64,000 nucleotides of DNA from Nocardioides lianchengensis (GTDB lineage Bacteria; Actinomycetota; Actinomycetes; Propionibacteriales; Nocardioidaceae). The notes beneath the pieces were generated by a model. The model saw only the letters and a program-made list of their open reading frames with translations, was not told the DNA's origin and made no database searches. A program made the position numbers and the translations under genes. Of the stretch, positions 29,092 through 36,802 are shown piece by piece. The stretch's first letter is position 1. The number at the start of each line of letters is the position of its first letter. The stretch covers positions 434,001 to 498,000 of the forward strand of contig NZ_FMZM01000001.1 of assembly GCF_900101465.1 (NCBI RefSeq). Reading direction: 5' to 3'.

Positions 29092-29694
29092 TCAGCCCGA
29101 GCGCTCGTCGCGGACCTCGAGGGTCAACGGCGGAGGCGCCCCTGCTCTGAGTGCCCGGGCGGACACCGAGGACGCCGTCACCAGGTCCGGGTCCGGCAGG
29201 AAGTGGACGGCGGTACCGGTCGTCGCGTCGGGCTCGATCGGGACCAGGGCCGTTGTCGGGAGCCCGTGCTCGTACCGCTGCGTCCAGGAGCCGTCGTGAC
29301 GGCGGTTGGTGTGGACCAGCCAGGAGCTGAGGGCGGCCACCACGGACATGCCGCGTCGGGGATGTCCGTCCGCGAGCATCGGAGGGTCAGGGACGTCGAA
29401 GAAGCGGAGGTCCGGGGTGGCCATGACGGGCTTCCGCACCGGCGCCCCGTCCGCGTCGTGACGGGTGTCGGTGCCGCGGCCGTCATCGACCACCGACACC
29501 GATCCGTCGGCGTGCAGCGTGACGAGGCAGTGGCCGGAGCCGGTGTCGAGTGCCTCGTCGGCGGGGTACGAGATCACCTCGAGGACGAGGTGGAGGACCC
29601 CGTTCGGGGCGTACAGCGCGGCCTGGTCACGGATCCGGGCGAGGTGGGCGCGGTCCACCGTCGCCGCCCAGTCGTGGGTCGTGTTCTGCCACAT
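29092..29694 (-). CDS. Stand-alone GyrB/ParE-type GHKL ATPase domain protein (degenerate)
   Basis: 200 residues that align over their whole length with the first ATPase subdomain of GyrB: VLHLVLEVISYPADEALDTG, VTLHADGSVSVVDDGRGTD, RRGMSVVAALSSWL, YEHGLP and TGTAVHFLPDPDL. The general-base Glu of GyrB (LEV) and DxGxG (DDGRG) are kept, but the Mg-binding Asn of VDN is replaced by Tyr (ISYP), and the lid glycines are reduced. There is no transducer, TOPRIM or tail domain. It may be a nucleotide sensor or pseudo-ATPase, or a protein binding DNA gyrase. It follows the GT1 gene by 41 bases. Confidence 0.7.
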   Translation of the reverse strand: MWQNTTHDWAATVDRAHLARIRDQAALYAPNGVLHLVLEVISYPADEALDTGSGHCLVTLHADGSVSVVDDGRGTDTRHDADGAPVRKPVMATPDLRFFDVPDPPMLADGHPRRGMSVVAALSSWLVHTNRRHDGSWTQRYEHGLPTTALVPIEPDATTGTAVHFLPDPDLVTASSVSARALRAGAPPPLTLEVRDERSG

Positions 29695-29735
29695 CGAGTC
29701 GTGCTCACCTCCCGGCGGGTCCGTCGCCGGCGCGT

Positions 29736-31022
29736 TCAGCCGACCAGCGCCGCGCGGGCCACGTCACGGCCCGGAGCCCGGCGCAGGTCCTCGCCGATCG
29801 CCCGCGCCACGTCTGCGGGAGTGCCGTCGAGGACGGCTCGTACGGCGACACCGAGGTCCGTGGCCGTGACCGTGTTGGGGTCGAGCGCCGCCCCCAGGCC
29901 AGCCGCCTCGATCGCCGCCGCTCCCGCGAACTGGTCGGTGGAGAACGGCAGCACGACCATCGGGACCCCCGCGGTGAGGGCCTCGGTCACGCTGTTGTTG
30001 CCGCCGTGGGTGACCAGCACCGCCGCCCGCTGCAGCAGGGCGACCTGAGGCAGGTAGGTGCGCAGCAGCCAGTCCGCGGGGACGTCCGGCAGTCCGGTGG
30101 CCGAGCCGGTCGCCACGGCGACCCGAAGCCCGAGGGGGCGCAGGGCCTCCAGCACCGTCGCCAGCACGTCGCCGCGCGCCGAGAGGAAGCTGCCGAAGCT
30201 GACGTAGACCACCGGGCGGTCGTCGGCCTCCAGCCAGCGGCGGACGTCGTCGTCCGCCGGCTCGGCCCGTACGGCGGAGCCGAGGAACGCGTGCGGTGGC
30301 AGCAGCGCCGTACGGGCCGGGTCGTGCAGGGATGCCGGGTAGTTGAGCAGCAGCAGGTCACCGTGCTCGGCGAACGCGTCCGCCGAGGGCGTGGCGTCGG
30401 GATCCAGGACGCGCAGGGCGGCGTTCCACTCGGCGGTGAAGCTGTCCCGGATGTCGAGGCAGAGCCGGTGCAGATCGACCAGCTCGGACTCCGGAGGGGT
30501 GAAGGCGGACGGCCAGGCGGGCGGGTAGCCGTACACCTCGTCCCCGACCGGCAGCGCCGTCGGGTGGCCGAGCACGACATCGGCGTACGGGATGCCGGCG
30601 ACGTCGAGAGCGAGCCGGGCGCTGAACGCCAGGTGGTCGACGATGACCTGATCGGGCCGGACTCGATCGATGACGTCCAGGACGGCCCGCGCCCGGTCCA
30701 CCGGCTCCCACAGCAGGTCGGTACGCCGGGCCTCGGCCTGGTAGCGCAACGTCGGCACCATGCCGTGTCGGGTGGCGGCGAAGAAGCCCCGCAGCGCGTC
30801 GTCCTCGCCGGGCGGCTGCTCCTCGGCCCGGATGACCCCGGGATTGGATCCTCGCCCCAGCGCCAGGTCGGCGCGCTCGAAGCCGAACTCGGCCACGATG
30901 CCCGCGGTCGCCGGGCCGGTGGCCACCACGACGGACTCGCCGGCGTCCTGCCAGGCTGTCGCGAGGGTCGCCAGGGGCAGCAGGTGCGAGGCGTAGTCGG
31001 GACTGATCACCAGCACGCTCAT
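29736..31022 (-). CDS. GT1-family (MGT/UGT-like) glycosyltransferase
   Basis: 428-residue GT-B glycosyltransferase of family GT1. N-terminal acceptor domain starts MSVLVISPDYASHLLPLATLA; the C-terminal sugar-nucleotide domain has VVYVSFGSFLSARGD, then LPQVALLQRAAVLVTHGGNNSVTEALTAGVPMVVLPFSTDQ, the donor-binding signature. Such enzymes glycosylate lipids, macrolides or other small molecules. It begins 13 bases after the GT4 fusion gene, so the two probably act on one product. Acceptor unknown. Confidence 0.88.
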   Translation of the reverse strand: MSVLVISPDYASHLLPLATLATAWQDAGESVVVATGPATAGIVAEFGFERADLALGRGSNPGVIRAEEQPPGEDDALRGFFAATRHGMVPTLRYQAEARRTDLLWEPVDRARAVLDVIDRVRPDQVIVDHLAFSARLALDVAGIPYADVVLGHPTALPVGDEVYGYPPAWPSAFTPPESELVDLHRLCLDIRDSFTAEWNAALRVLDPDATPSADAFAEHGDLLLLNYPASLHDPARTALLPPHAFLGSAVRAEPADDDVRRWLEADDRPVVYVSFGSFLSARGDVLATVLEALRPLGLRVAVATGSATGLPDVPADWLLRTYLPQVALLQRAAVLVTHGGNNSVTEALTAGVPMVVLPFSTDQFAGAAAIEAAGLGAALDPNTVTATDLGVAVRAVLDGTPADVARAIGEDLRRAPGRDVARAALVG

Positions 31023-31035
31023 GCGGGGAACCGTG

Positions 31036-33156
31036 TCACGAGCGACCGGCCGTCCGAGCGGCGCCTGCGTAGATCGTGCTCAACCGGGCGGCCATGGTCT
31101 GCACCGTGAAGTCGGCGCGGACCCGTTCCGTGGCCCGGTCGATCCGGTCCTCCTGGCCGGGTGCGGCAGCGAGGTCGAAGGCGGTCCGGATCGCGCGGGC
31201 GACCTCGTCCGGACGGCGGGTGTCGACGAGGACGCCGGTCACCCCGTCCTCGAGGTAGGTGGCGGGTCCGCCGGCGGCCGGGCCGACCACCACCAGCCCC
31301 GAGGCCAGGGCCTCGACCAGCGCGAGCCCGAACTCCTCCTTCAGGCTGCTGCACACGTACACCCCGGCGGCGCCGTTCCCGCCCGCCCGGCCGGCCCGGG
31401 CAGCCGCCAACCAGACCGCGACCACGTCGTTGGGTCGATGCCCCGGCATCAGCAGACCTGCCGCGGCCCCCGGGGAATGCCCCAGCACCTCGGCGATCAG
31501 GTCGAGCTGCTCGCGTTCGTCCGGGGAGGGATCGTCGAGGTCTCCGCCGACGATCAGCAGGTTGCTCCGCTCGACCAGCTCGGCATCTCCGGCCCACGCC
31601 TCGACCAGGGTCGCCATCCCCTTGACCCGGTGCAGGCGCCCCACGCTGACCACCAGCGGCAGCCCCCTGCGGTGCGCGGGCAGCGTGGCGACGAGCGCGT
31701 CGAGCTCGGCCAGCGCTCGACCGGGTACGCCGGGCCGCTCCAGCTCGGCCGCGGCCGCGGCGCTGACCCTCAGGTCGACGCCCTCCGGAACGACGGTGAA
31801 CCGGTGGGGCTCGTCCGCCACGTCGAGACCGAGCAGCTCGCGCATGTCGTGCTGCAGCTGGGGTCGGGGGAAGAGCACGAGGTGGGCCGCGTCCTGGGTC
31901 AGTCGCTGCACGAGGCGCGCGCGGAACCAGTAGTGCTCCCGTGCGTCCTCGGTCCCGAAGTTGCCCCGGTGCAGGTCTCCGGTCATGTCCAGGGCCTGGA
32001 TGACGGCATGCGGGTCGGGCGCGAGCGTGAACACGACCGGGATGCCCAGCTCCCGGGCCACCTCGGCCGCGGCCAGGCTGCCCACCTCGGCCATCCGCAG
32101 GTGCAGCACGTCGACGTGGTGCGTCCGCAGCAGGCGACGGATCCCGCGCTCGGCCGCGACCCGCGACGGCCAGGCCTGAGCGGCGGAGGCGGCCTCGGTG
32201 AGCAGGGGCACCGGGGTGAGCAGGTGCCCCTCGCCGGGGGTCAGCGCGTCCAGGGCGGCCTGGGCGGTGCCGCGGGAGAGGGTCAGGACCCGGCCGATTC
32301 CGGGCTCGGTCGCGAGGGCGTCACCCAGGCGCACCAGCAGGGTGGCGACGCCCCCGTTGTCCCCGGCGCCCGCACGGCTGAGGTCGCGGTCGATGTCGGC
32401 GTGCAGGAAGAGCTGGGCGACGGTCAGGCCCGGGGCCGCGCCGACACGCTCGACGGCGCCGATGCCCAGATCGGTCGCGGCGAGACGGGCGACGGTCCCC
32501 AGGTCGCCGGTGGCCGTGCTGAGCTCACGGACCGCCGCCACCGTGGCGGCGTCCGCCGGGCGGTCGCCGAGGGCGGCGACGGCGGTCAGCCGCACGCTCA
32601 GGTGCTCGCCGGGGTCGACGGCCAGCGCGTGCAGCGCGCGTCCGGCGATCGGGCCGGGCACCAGGCCGAGGGTCTCGACCAACCTGCTCCGGACGTCCGG
32701 CCCGGCCGGCCCGGCCAGAGCACCCTCGACGGCGAGCGCGACCTGCTCCGGCGCGGACGCGGCCCACCGGGCGAGCGTGCGCTGGGCGAGGACGGCGGAG
32801 AAGCCACCGCCCACCACCACCCCGACCAGGCGGCCGATCGCGTCGAGGCGAGGCAGCCGGGCCTTCAGCGCCCAGCTCGCGTGCTCGCGCAGGAACGGCC
32901 GCGGGTGGGAGAGCAGTTCCGTCAGCACGGCGTCGGCCCCGTCGTCGAAGACCCGGGCCAGGGCGTGGACGGCCGCCACCGCGGTCAGCTCGTCCCGCTC
33001 GTGGATCACCGCGGCGAGCAGCCGCACGGACTCCGGTCCGCCCTCGCCGCCGGCGGCGGTCGCGAGACGGTCACCGCTGCGCAGCACGTCGACCACGAAC
33101 GGTGCCTGCTGGACCTCGTCGAGGGCGCGCCGAAGAGAAAGGGCCACATCTCGCAT
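31036..33156 (-). CDS. HEAT-repeat/GT4 glycosyltransferase fusion protein
   Basis: 706 residues. Residues 1 to about 245 are alpha-helical HEAT/armadillo-like repeats (VIHERDELTAVAAVHALARVFDDGADAVLTELLSHPRPFLREHASWAL and later units). From about 250 a GT-B GT4 glycosyltransferase follows: N domain with THHVDVLHLRMAEVGSLAAAEVARELGIPVVFTLAPDPH, then SVGRLHRVKGMATLVEAW and the donor motif EEFGLALVEALASG at about 607. The repeat half probably binds a protein partner. ATG 33156 has no clear ribosome site. Heads a GT4-GT1-GyrB-like operon. Confidence 0.8.
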   Translation of the reverse strand: MRDVALSLRRALDEVQQAPFVVDVLRSGDRLATAAGGEGGPESVRLLAAVIHERDELTAVAAVHALARVFDDGADAVLTELLSHPRPFLREHASWALKARLPRLDAIGRLVGVVVGGGFSAVLAQRTLARWAASAPEQVALAVEGALAGPAGPDVRSRLVETLGLVPGPIAGRALHALAVDPGEHLSVRLTAVAALGDRPADAATVAAVRELSTATGDLGTVARLAATDLGIGAVERVGAAPGLTVAQLFLHADIDRDLSRAGAGDNGGVATLLVRLGDALATEPGIGRVLTLSRGTAQAALDALTPGEGHLLTPVPLLTEAASAAQAWPSRVAAERGIRRLLRTHHVDVLHLRMAEVGSLAAAEVARELGIPVVFTLAPDPHAVIQALDMTGDLHRGNFGTEDAREHYWFRARLVQRLTQDAAHLVLFPRPQLQHDMRELLGLDVADEPHRFTVVPEGVDLRVSAAAAAELERPGVPGRALAELDALVATLPAHRRGLPLVVSVGRLHRVKGMATLVEAWAGDAELVERSNLLIVGGDLDDPSPDEREQLDLIAEVLGHSPGAAAGLLMPGHRPNDVVAVWLAAARAGRAGGNGAAGVYVCSSLKEEFGLALVEALASGLVVVGPAAGGPATYLEDGVTGVLVDTRRPDEVARAIRTAFDLAAAPGQEDRIDRATERVRADFTVQTMAARLSTIYAGAARTAGRS

Positions 33157-33187
33157 TCGAGGACGGTGCCCGATCGGATGCCGGGGA

Positions 33188-33209
33188 CCGACTGGTCTGG
33201 ACCAGTCGG
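33188..33209. promoter_or_regulatory. 22-bp palindrome upstream of the HEAT-GT4 gene
   Basis: Perfect 10-bp arms CCGACTGGTC (33188-33197) and GACCAGTCGG (33200-33209) around TG, 32 bases before the GT4 start. More inverted repeats follow upstream (CCGGTCCG/CGGACCGG and CGGGAC/GTCCCG within 33211-33245). An operator for an unlinked regulator, or the terminator of the membrane-protein gene, are both possible. Confidence 0.5.
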
Positions 33210-33284
33210 CCCGGTCCGTCGGCTCACGCGGACCGGGACACCTCCGGTCCCGTCCGACGAGATCGAGGGGCGGGGGCGTCGGTC

Positions 33285-34436
33285 CTACGGACCGACCCCG
33301 CCGGTCAGTGCCTCGTGCCGCGCGACCTCGGCCGTCCGCTCGGCCTCGGTCCGAGGCGGCGCTCCCTCGTGCCAGCGCTCCTTCGTCTGCAGCGCCCAGA
33401 ACGCCGCGACGTGGGCGATCATCCAGAGCTCGATCCAGAAGACCGCGTGATCGAGGTACCACGAGGGGCCGGCGTCGCAGGCCTTGGCGAGGAACAGCAG
33501 CCCGGCGACGAGCAGCATCGCGCCGGCCTGTCCGACGTACGTCCTGGCCCACGGCCGGCTGGCGGTCGGCGACAGCGCCGGATCGCCCAGGCATGCGTTG
33601 AGGATCCGGAGGCGGACCCGGTGGAACGGTCCGCGACCGTCGGGACCCCGCCGGGTGCGGCCGCAGTGCCGCGTGATCCCGACCCACAGGATGCCGAGCG
33701 TGATCAGCACGAACATGACGACGGCGGACGTGAAGTGGACGTGCTCGTAGAACCAGCTCGCGCCCCCGGGGGTGCGATCGCGCACGTAGAACTGCCAGGT
33801 CCCCAGCAGCCAGAGGACGGAGGCCAGACCGAGGGGCAGCCAGTAGGTGAGCGGGCTCGCGGCGACGAGTGACCCCGCCTGCTCGCGGCCGGACCGTCGG
33901 GCACGCCGGCGGGACAGGAGACCCGCGATCGCGAGGACCAGGAGGAACAGCCCGACCACGGCCAGATAGGTCCGCATGTTGTTGGTGATCGCGGCGTTGG
34001 TGGCCGCCCGCGCGGCGGCGCTCGCCTCGGCCGCCTGCTGGTCGCTCAGGGGATGCTGCGCGGGCGGGTCGGTGACGCACAGCAGGTCGTTCTTGGCGGG
34101 GATGAACGCGACGACGGGTGCCAGGAGACCCGCCAGGTTGAACAGTGTGTCCTCGATGGCCGTCTTGCCCCATAGCGCGACGAGCACCAGTCCGATGGCG
34201 CACAACGAGCCGACGAAGACCGTCCGCGCCGGGGAGTAGTAGTAGGCGCTGATCGAGCCCTTGAGGCACCAGTCCGTGCGCTGCGACTCCAGCAGGAGCG
34301 AGAGCAGCAGCATCACGATGACGCCGACCACCGACAGGCGCAGGAAGCGGTAGGTCCGGAGGGCGACGGCGGGGACCGGACGCTCCGGCAGGTCGTCGGC
34401 GGTCGGTGCGGCGTCGCTCATGTCGGTCGGGGGCAT
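33285..34436 (-). CDS. Polytopic membrane protein of unknown function
   Basis: 383 residues with about seven to eight membrane helices: FLRLSVVGVIVMLLLSLLL (30-48), TVFVGSLCAIGLVLVALWG, a segment near 100, TYLAVVGLFLLVLAIAGLL, YWLPLGLASVLWLLGTW, VVMFVLITLGILWVGI and two near the end. A conserved-looking stretch SISAYYYSPARTVFVG follows helix 1. Cytoplasmic N terminus and charged C tail. Family not recognised. ATG 34436 has GGAGAG seven bases upstream. 128 bases ahead of the GT4 gene, on the same strand; possible polymer or lipid transport partner, by context only. Confidence 0.65.
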   Translation of the reverse strand: MPPTDMSDAAPTADDLPERPVPAVALRTYRFLRLSVVGVIVMLLLSLLLESQRTDWCLKGSISAYYYSPARTVFVGSLCAIGLVLVALWGKTAIEDTLFNLAGLLAPVVAFIPAKNDLLCVTDPPAQHPLSDQQAAEASAAARAATNAAITNNMRTYLAVVGLFLLVLAIAGLLSRRRARRSGREQAGSLVAASPLTYWLPLGLASVLWLLGTWQFYVRDRTPGGASWFYEHVHFTSAVVMFVLITLGILWVGITRHCGRTRRGPDGRGPFHRVRLRILNACLGDPALSPTASRPWARTYVGQAGAMLLVAGLLFLAKACDAGPSWYLDHAVFWIELWMIAHVAAFWALQTKERWHEGAPPRTEAERTAEVARHEALTGGVGP

Positions 34437-34592
34437 CGCGGCACTCTCCTCGCCCGGCCATCCGGGAGTCGGTCCGAGCGGTGCCAGTCGTCCCTGGCGC
34501 CGGCGGATGACCGGAGTGTCGCGCGTGCGGAGGGATCGAGGCCCAGAAGTCGGCGAACGACCTCCGTCTTGGGTATCGCGGACCGGGTGCGC

Positions 34593-34931
34593 TCAGGCCG
34601 GCTCGACCGTCGGGTACCCCGGCTCCCAGCGGTACGTCGACGGCGCGTCGGGGGAGTCGTGCCGGTAGACCGGTCGGCCGCGGATGCACAGTCCCCAGAA
34701 GATCGTGCGCCCGCAGACCAGGCAGCCCAGGAACGTGACGATCGTGTACTTGGTGTCCGCGACGAGCAGGTCGACCATCTCCTCGAGTGGTACGTCGGCC
34801 GCCAGGACCCGCATCCGCCCGTCCGCGACGCGGCCCTCCAGGTTCGCCTGCGTCGCGGCGAGGTCGAGGTGGCCGTCCGGCGCGCCGACCGCGACGGTCT
34901 CGCAGCAGGGACAGGGGGACGTGGCGGCCAT
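34593..34931 (-). CDS. Small zinc-ribbon-like protein, unknown function
   Basis: 112 residues with paired cysteine motifs CPCC near the N terminus and CLVC in the middle (FLGCLVCGRTIFWGLCIRGRP), suggesting a zinc site. The start at 34931 is supported by TAGGAT eight bases upstream; that hexamer overlaps the divergent gene's -10. Function unknown. 156 bases without a gene separate it from the membrane protein; they hold only the ribosome site of that gene. Confidence 0.6.
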   Translation of the reverse strand: MAATSPCPCCETVAVGAPDGHLDLAATQANLEGRVADGRMRVLAADVPLEEMVDLLVADTKYTIVTFLGCLVCGRTIFWGLCIRGRPVYRHDSPDAPSTYRWEPGYPTVEPA

Positions 34932-34939
34932 CGCCTCGG

Positions 34940-34949
34940 ATCCTAGGCT
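34940..34949. promoter_or_regulatory. Second shared symmetric -10 element
   Basis: The 10-mer ATCCTAGGCT gives TAGGCT on the plus strand (34944-34949, seven bases before ATG 34957) and TAGGAT on the minus strand (34945-34940, eight bases before ATG 34931). Starts are 25 bases apart. The architecture is the same as at 22760-22769. Confidence 0.65.
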
Positions 34950-34956
34950 CGTCGGC

Positions 34957-35313
34957 ATGCAGTTCGTCGTGCTCGCCGACAGCGACTGGGGCGCGCCGAC
35001 CGCCGAGGAGGAGGCGGCCGGCTGGCGGTGGACCTACCGGGTCGACGTCGCCTTCGCGGGTCGGGACAGTCGCGTCGCGGTGTCACAGACGGCTCCGAAG
35101 GAGAACCACGCGGCGGTGCTGGGTCTCGCCGAGGCGCTGTCGCCGTCGTGGGCGGAGCACCGCACCCGGGCCGGGGCGGACTGGCTGGGCCCCTGGCTCG
35201 AACGGTTGACGACGACGCGCGGCTGGCGGGCGCGAGGCGTCGAGCGCGGGCTGGTCGCCGAGTTCGAGCGCCGCCACGGGCGGCGGCCCACGTCGTACGA
35301 CTGGGACGTCTGA
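34957..35313 (+). CDS. Conserved hypothetical protein
   Basis: 118 residues, MQFVVLADSDWGAPTAEEEAAGWRW..., an alpha/beta mix with many Trp and Arg, no membrane segment, no signal peptide. Family not recognised. The start is fixed by the leaderless layout. Transcribed divergently from the zinc-ribbon gene from one shared -10 element; a perfect terminator follows 12 bases after the stop. Confidence 0.6.
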   Translation: MQFVVLADSDWGAPTAEEEAAGWRWTYRVDVAFAGRDSRVAVSQTAPKENHAAVLGLAEALSPSWAEHRTRAGADWLGPWLERLTTTRGWRARGVERGLVAEFERRHGRRPTSYDWDV

Positions 35314-35324
35314 GGCTTGAGCGC

Positions 35325-35360
35325 GACGACGGCCGCCCCCGAGAGGGGGCGGCCGTCGTC
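35325..35360. terminator. Bidirectional hairpin terminator
   Basis: Perfect 16-bp inverted repeat GACGACGGCCGCCCCC (35325-35340) and GGGGGCGGCCGTCGTC (35345-35360), GAGA loop, between convergent genes. Confidence 0.8.
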
Positions 35361-35371
35361 AGGTGGTCGGC

Positions 35372-35458
35372 TCAGATCTTACGACCGCCACGGACCCGTC
35401 CGAGGATGAACAGGACGAGCGCAACGATCGCGAGGATGATCAGGATGGTCCACAGCAT
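35372..35458 (-). CDS. 28-residue single-helix membrane peptide
   Basis: Tiny open frame starting MLWTILIILAIVALVLFILG and ending in a basic RVRGGRKI tail. One hydrophobic helix with a positive C terminus suggests an inner-membrane peptide. It has an excellent ribosome site AAGGAG eight bases upstream of ATG 35458 and a strong terminator just after its stop, so it looks like a real, independently expressed gene. It resembles small stress-linked hydrophobic peptides, but no family is claimed. Confidence 0.6.
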   Translation of the reverse strand: MLWTILIILAIVALVLFILGRVRGGRKI

Positions 35459-35573
35459 GGGGGTGACTCCTTGCAGTCGATGACTCGGACGCGTCCGGAT
35501 GGTGCGACGGGAGTCGCCCGGATGTCCGCTGTCGACCCCGGTGCCCGACTGCTCACTCCCTGAAACGCCTGCG

Positions 35574-36215
35574 TCAGGCGGAGTGCCGCGCGGCCAGGTC
35601 CGCACCCGACTTGCTCGCCTGCTCCTCGGCGGTCGAGCGCATCTCGGCGGCCAGGTCGGCGAACGCGTCGAGGGCGGGGTTGACGCCGACCAGGGTCAGC
35701 TCGCGCTCGATGAGGGTGAGGTCGGCGCCCCAGACCTCCTCGATCACGCGGCGCAGGTAGTCGACGCTGTGGTCCCAGCCCTCCTTCGGGGTGCCGGGGC
35801 CGTAGGCGCCGCCGCGGGTGACGATGAGCGTGACCGGCTTGCCGGCGAGCAGCTCGGTGCCGTGCGGGGCGCCGGCGATGGCCAGGTCGATCCAGGTCTT
35901 CACGTGCTGGGAGACGCCCCAGTTGTAGAGCGGCAGCGCGAGTACGGCGGCCTCCGCCGACCCGAGCTCGTTCGCGACCTCGTGGGCCAGCGCGACGGCG
36001 GCGCGCTGGGCGTCGGTGCGGTCGGCCTCGGGGGTGAAGTTCCCGCCGATCGCGGTCGCCCAGGCGTCGGACGGGAGCGGCTCGGAGCCGAGGTGGCGGG
36101 TGACGACGGGGACGTCGGGGCGAGCGGCGACGAAGTGCTCGAGGACCTGGTCGGCGAGCGCGCTGCTCGCGGAACGGTCTCCCTGGATGCTGGCGTCGAC
36201 ACGGAGCAGGGTCAT
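35574..36215 (-). CDS. azoR: FMN-dependent NADH-azoreductase
   Basis: 213-residue flavodoxin-fold quinone/azo reductase of the AzoR family. Phosphate-binding loop RVDASIQGDRSASSALADQ, PLYNWGVSQHVKTWIDL (FMN and acceptor site) and TRGGAYGPGTPKEGWDH are family hallmarks. It reduces quinones and azo dyes with NADH and FMN, and defends against electrophiles. It is divergent from a MarR gene with two identical palindromes between, so MarR repression is likely. AGGAG upstream of ATG 36215. Confidence 0.92.
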   Translation of the reverse strand: MTLLRVDASIQGDRSASSALADQVLEHFVAARPDVPVVTRHLGSEPLPSDAWATAIGGNFTPEADRTDAQRAAVALAHEVANELGSAEAAVLALPLYNWGVSQHVKTWIDLAIAGAPHGTELLAGKPVTLIVTRGGAYGPGTPKEGWDHSVDYLRRVIEEVWGADLTLIERELTLVGVNPALDAFADLAAEMRSTAEEQASKSGADLAARHSA

Positions 36216-36240
36216 GGCGGGGTCTCCTGGAGGCTGTGAC

Positions 36241-36286
36241 TTGAATGTTCAATACGAAGGTAGACCAGGTCGAGTTGAATGTTCAA
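36241..36286. promoter_or_regulatory. Duplicated MarR operator in the azoR/marR spacer
   Basis: Two identical 12-mers TTGAATGTTCAA (36241-36252 and 36275-36286), each a palindrome with a TG centre, 34 bases centre to centre. On the minus strand TTGAAC of the right copy and TACCTT form a plausible -35/-10 for azoR. The right copy also covers the expected -35 region of the marR promoter (-10 TAGGAT 36296-36301). Confidence 0.75.
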
Positions 36287-36307
36287 GTCGCCCGGTAGGA
36301 TCGCCCT

Positions 36308-36802
36308 GTGACATCACCCACCGAGGCCGCCGAGGACGTCGCCTGGCTGAGCGACGCCCAGCTCGTGGAGTGGAAGTCCCTCATGGCCCTGCTGATGACC
36401 CTGCCGCCGGCGATCGACGCCCAGCTGAAGCGGGAGTCCGGGCTCAACACGTTCGAGTACCACGTACTGGTCGCTCTGTCGGAGTCGCCGGAGCGGTGGC
36501 TGCCGATGAGCGACCTCGCGGTGGTCGCCCAGGGGTCGCTCTCGCGGCTCTCGCACGCCGTCGGTCGCCTGGAGCAGGCCGGCTGGGTGACGCGACGCGC
36601 CTGCCCGGGCGCCGGCCGCCGGGTCAAGGCCCACCTGACCGAGGCGGGGATGGCCAAGCTGGAGGACGCCGCACCCGGTCACGTCCGCGAGGTGCAGCGC
36701 CTCGTCGTCGGGCGACTCACGCCCGAGCAGCTCGCCGCCCTCGGTGAGGCGGCCCGGGTGATCGTCGACGCGACCGAGCCGCGCTGCACCGAGCACCTCT
36801 AG
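36308..36802 (+). CDS. MarR-family transcriptional regulator
   Basis: 164-residue winged-helix regulator: LNTFEYHVLVALSESPERWLPMSDLAVVAQGSLSRLSHAVGRLEQAGWVTRRACPGAGRRVKAHLTEAG covers the recognition helix and wing. A Cys in the wing (RRACPG) and one near the end (PRCTEHL) could sense oxidants or electrophiles. Leaderless GTG start (TAGGAT six bases upstream). Probably represses azoR and itself through the TTGAATGTTCAA pair. Its TAG stop overlaps the facing gene's stop. Confidence 0.88.
   Translation: MTSPTEAAEDVAWLSDAQLVEWKSLMALLMTLPPAIDAQLKRESGLNTFEYHVLVALSESPERWLPMSDLAVVAQGSLSRLSHAVGRLEQAGWVTRRACPGAGRRVKAHLTEAGMAKLEDAAPGHVREVQRLVVGRLTPEQLAALGEAARVIVDATEPRCTEHL

Noticed and set aside
33226..33244. 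Third DosR-type box (GGGAC...GTCCC)
   Set aside because: The spacer is seven bases instead of four, so it does not fit the DosR box.
31021..33450. 809-codon open frame on the plus strand
   Set aside because: Antisense shadow of the HEAT-GT4 gene; low-complexity Gly/Arg/Gln content.
28950..35400. Genomic island inserted at the ssrA 3' end
   Set aside because: Position fits, but no integrase and no second copy of the ssrA end (attR) was seen within about 6 kb, and codon use looks native. Not claimed.
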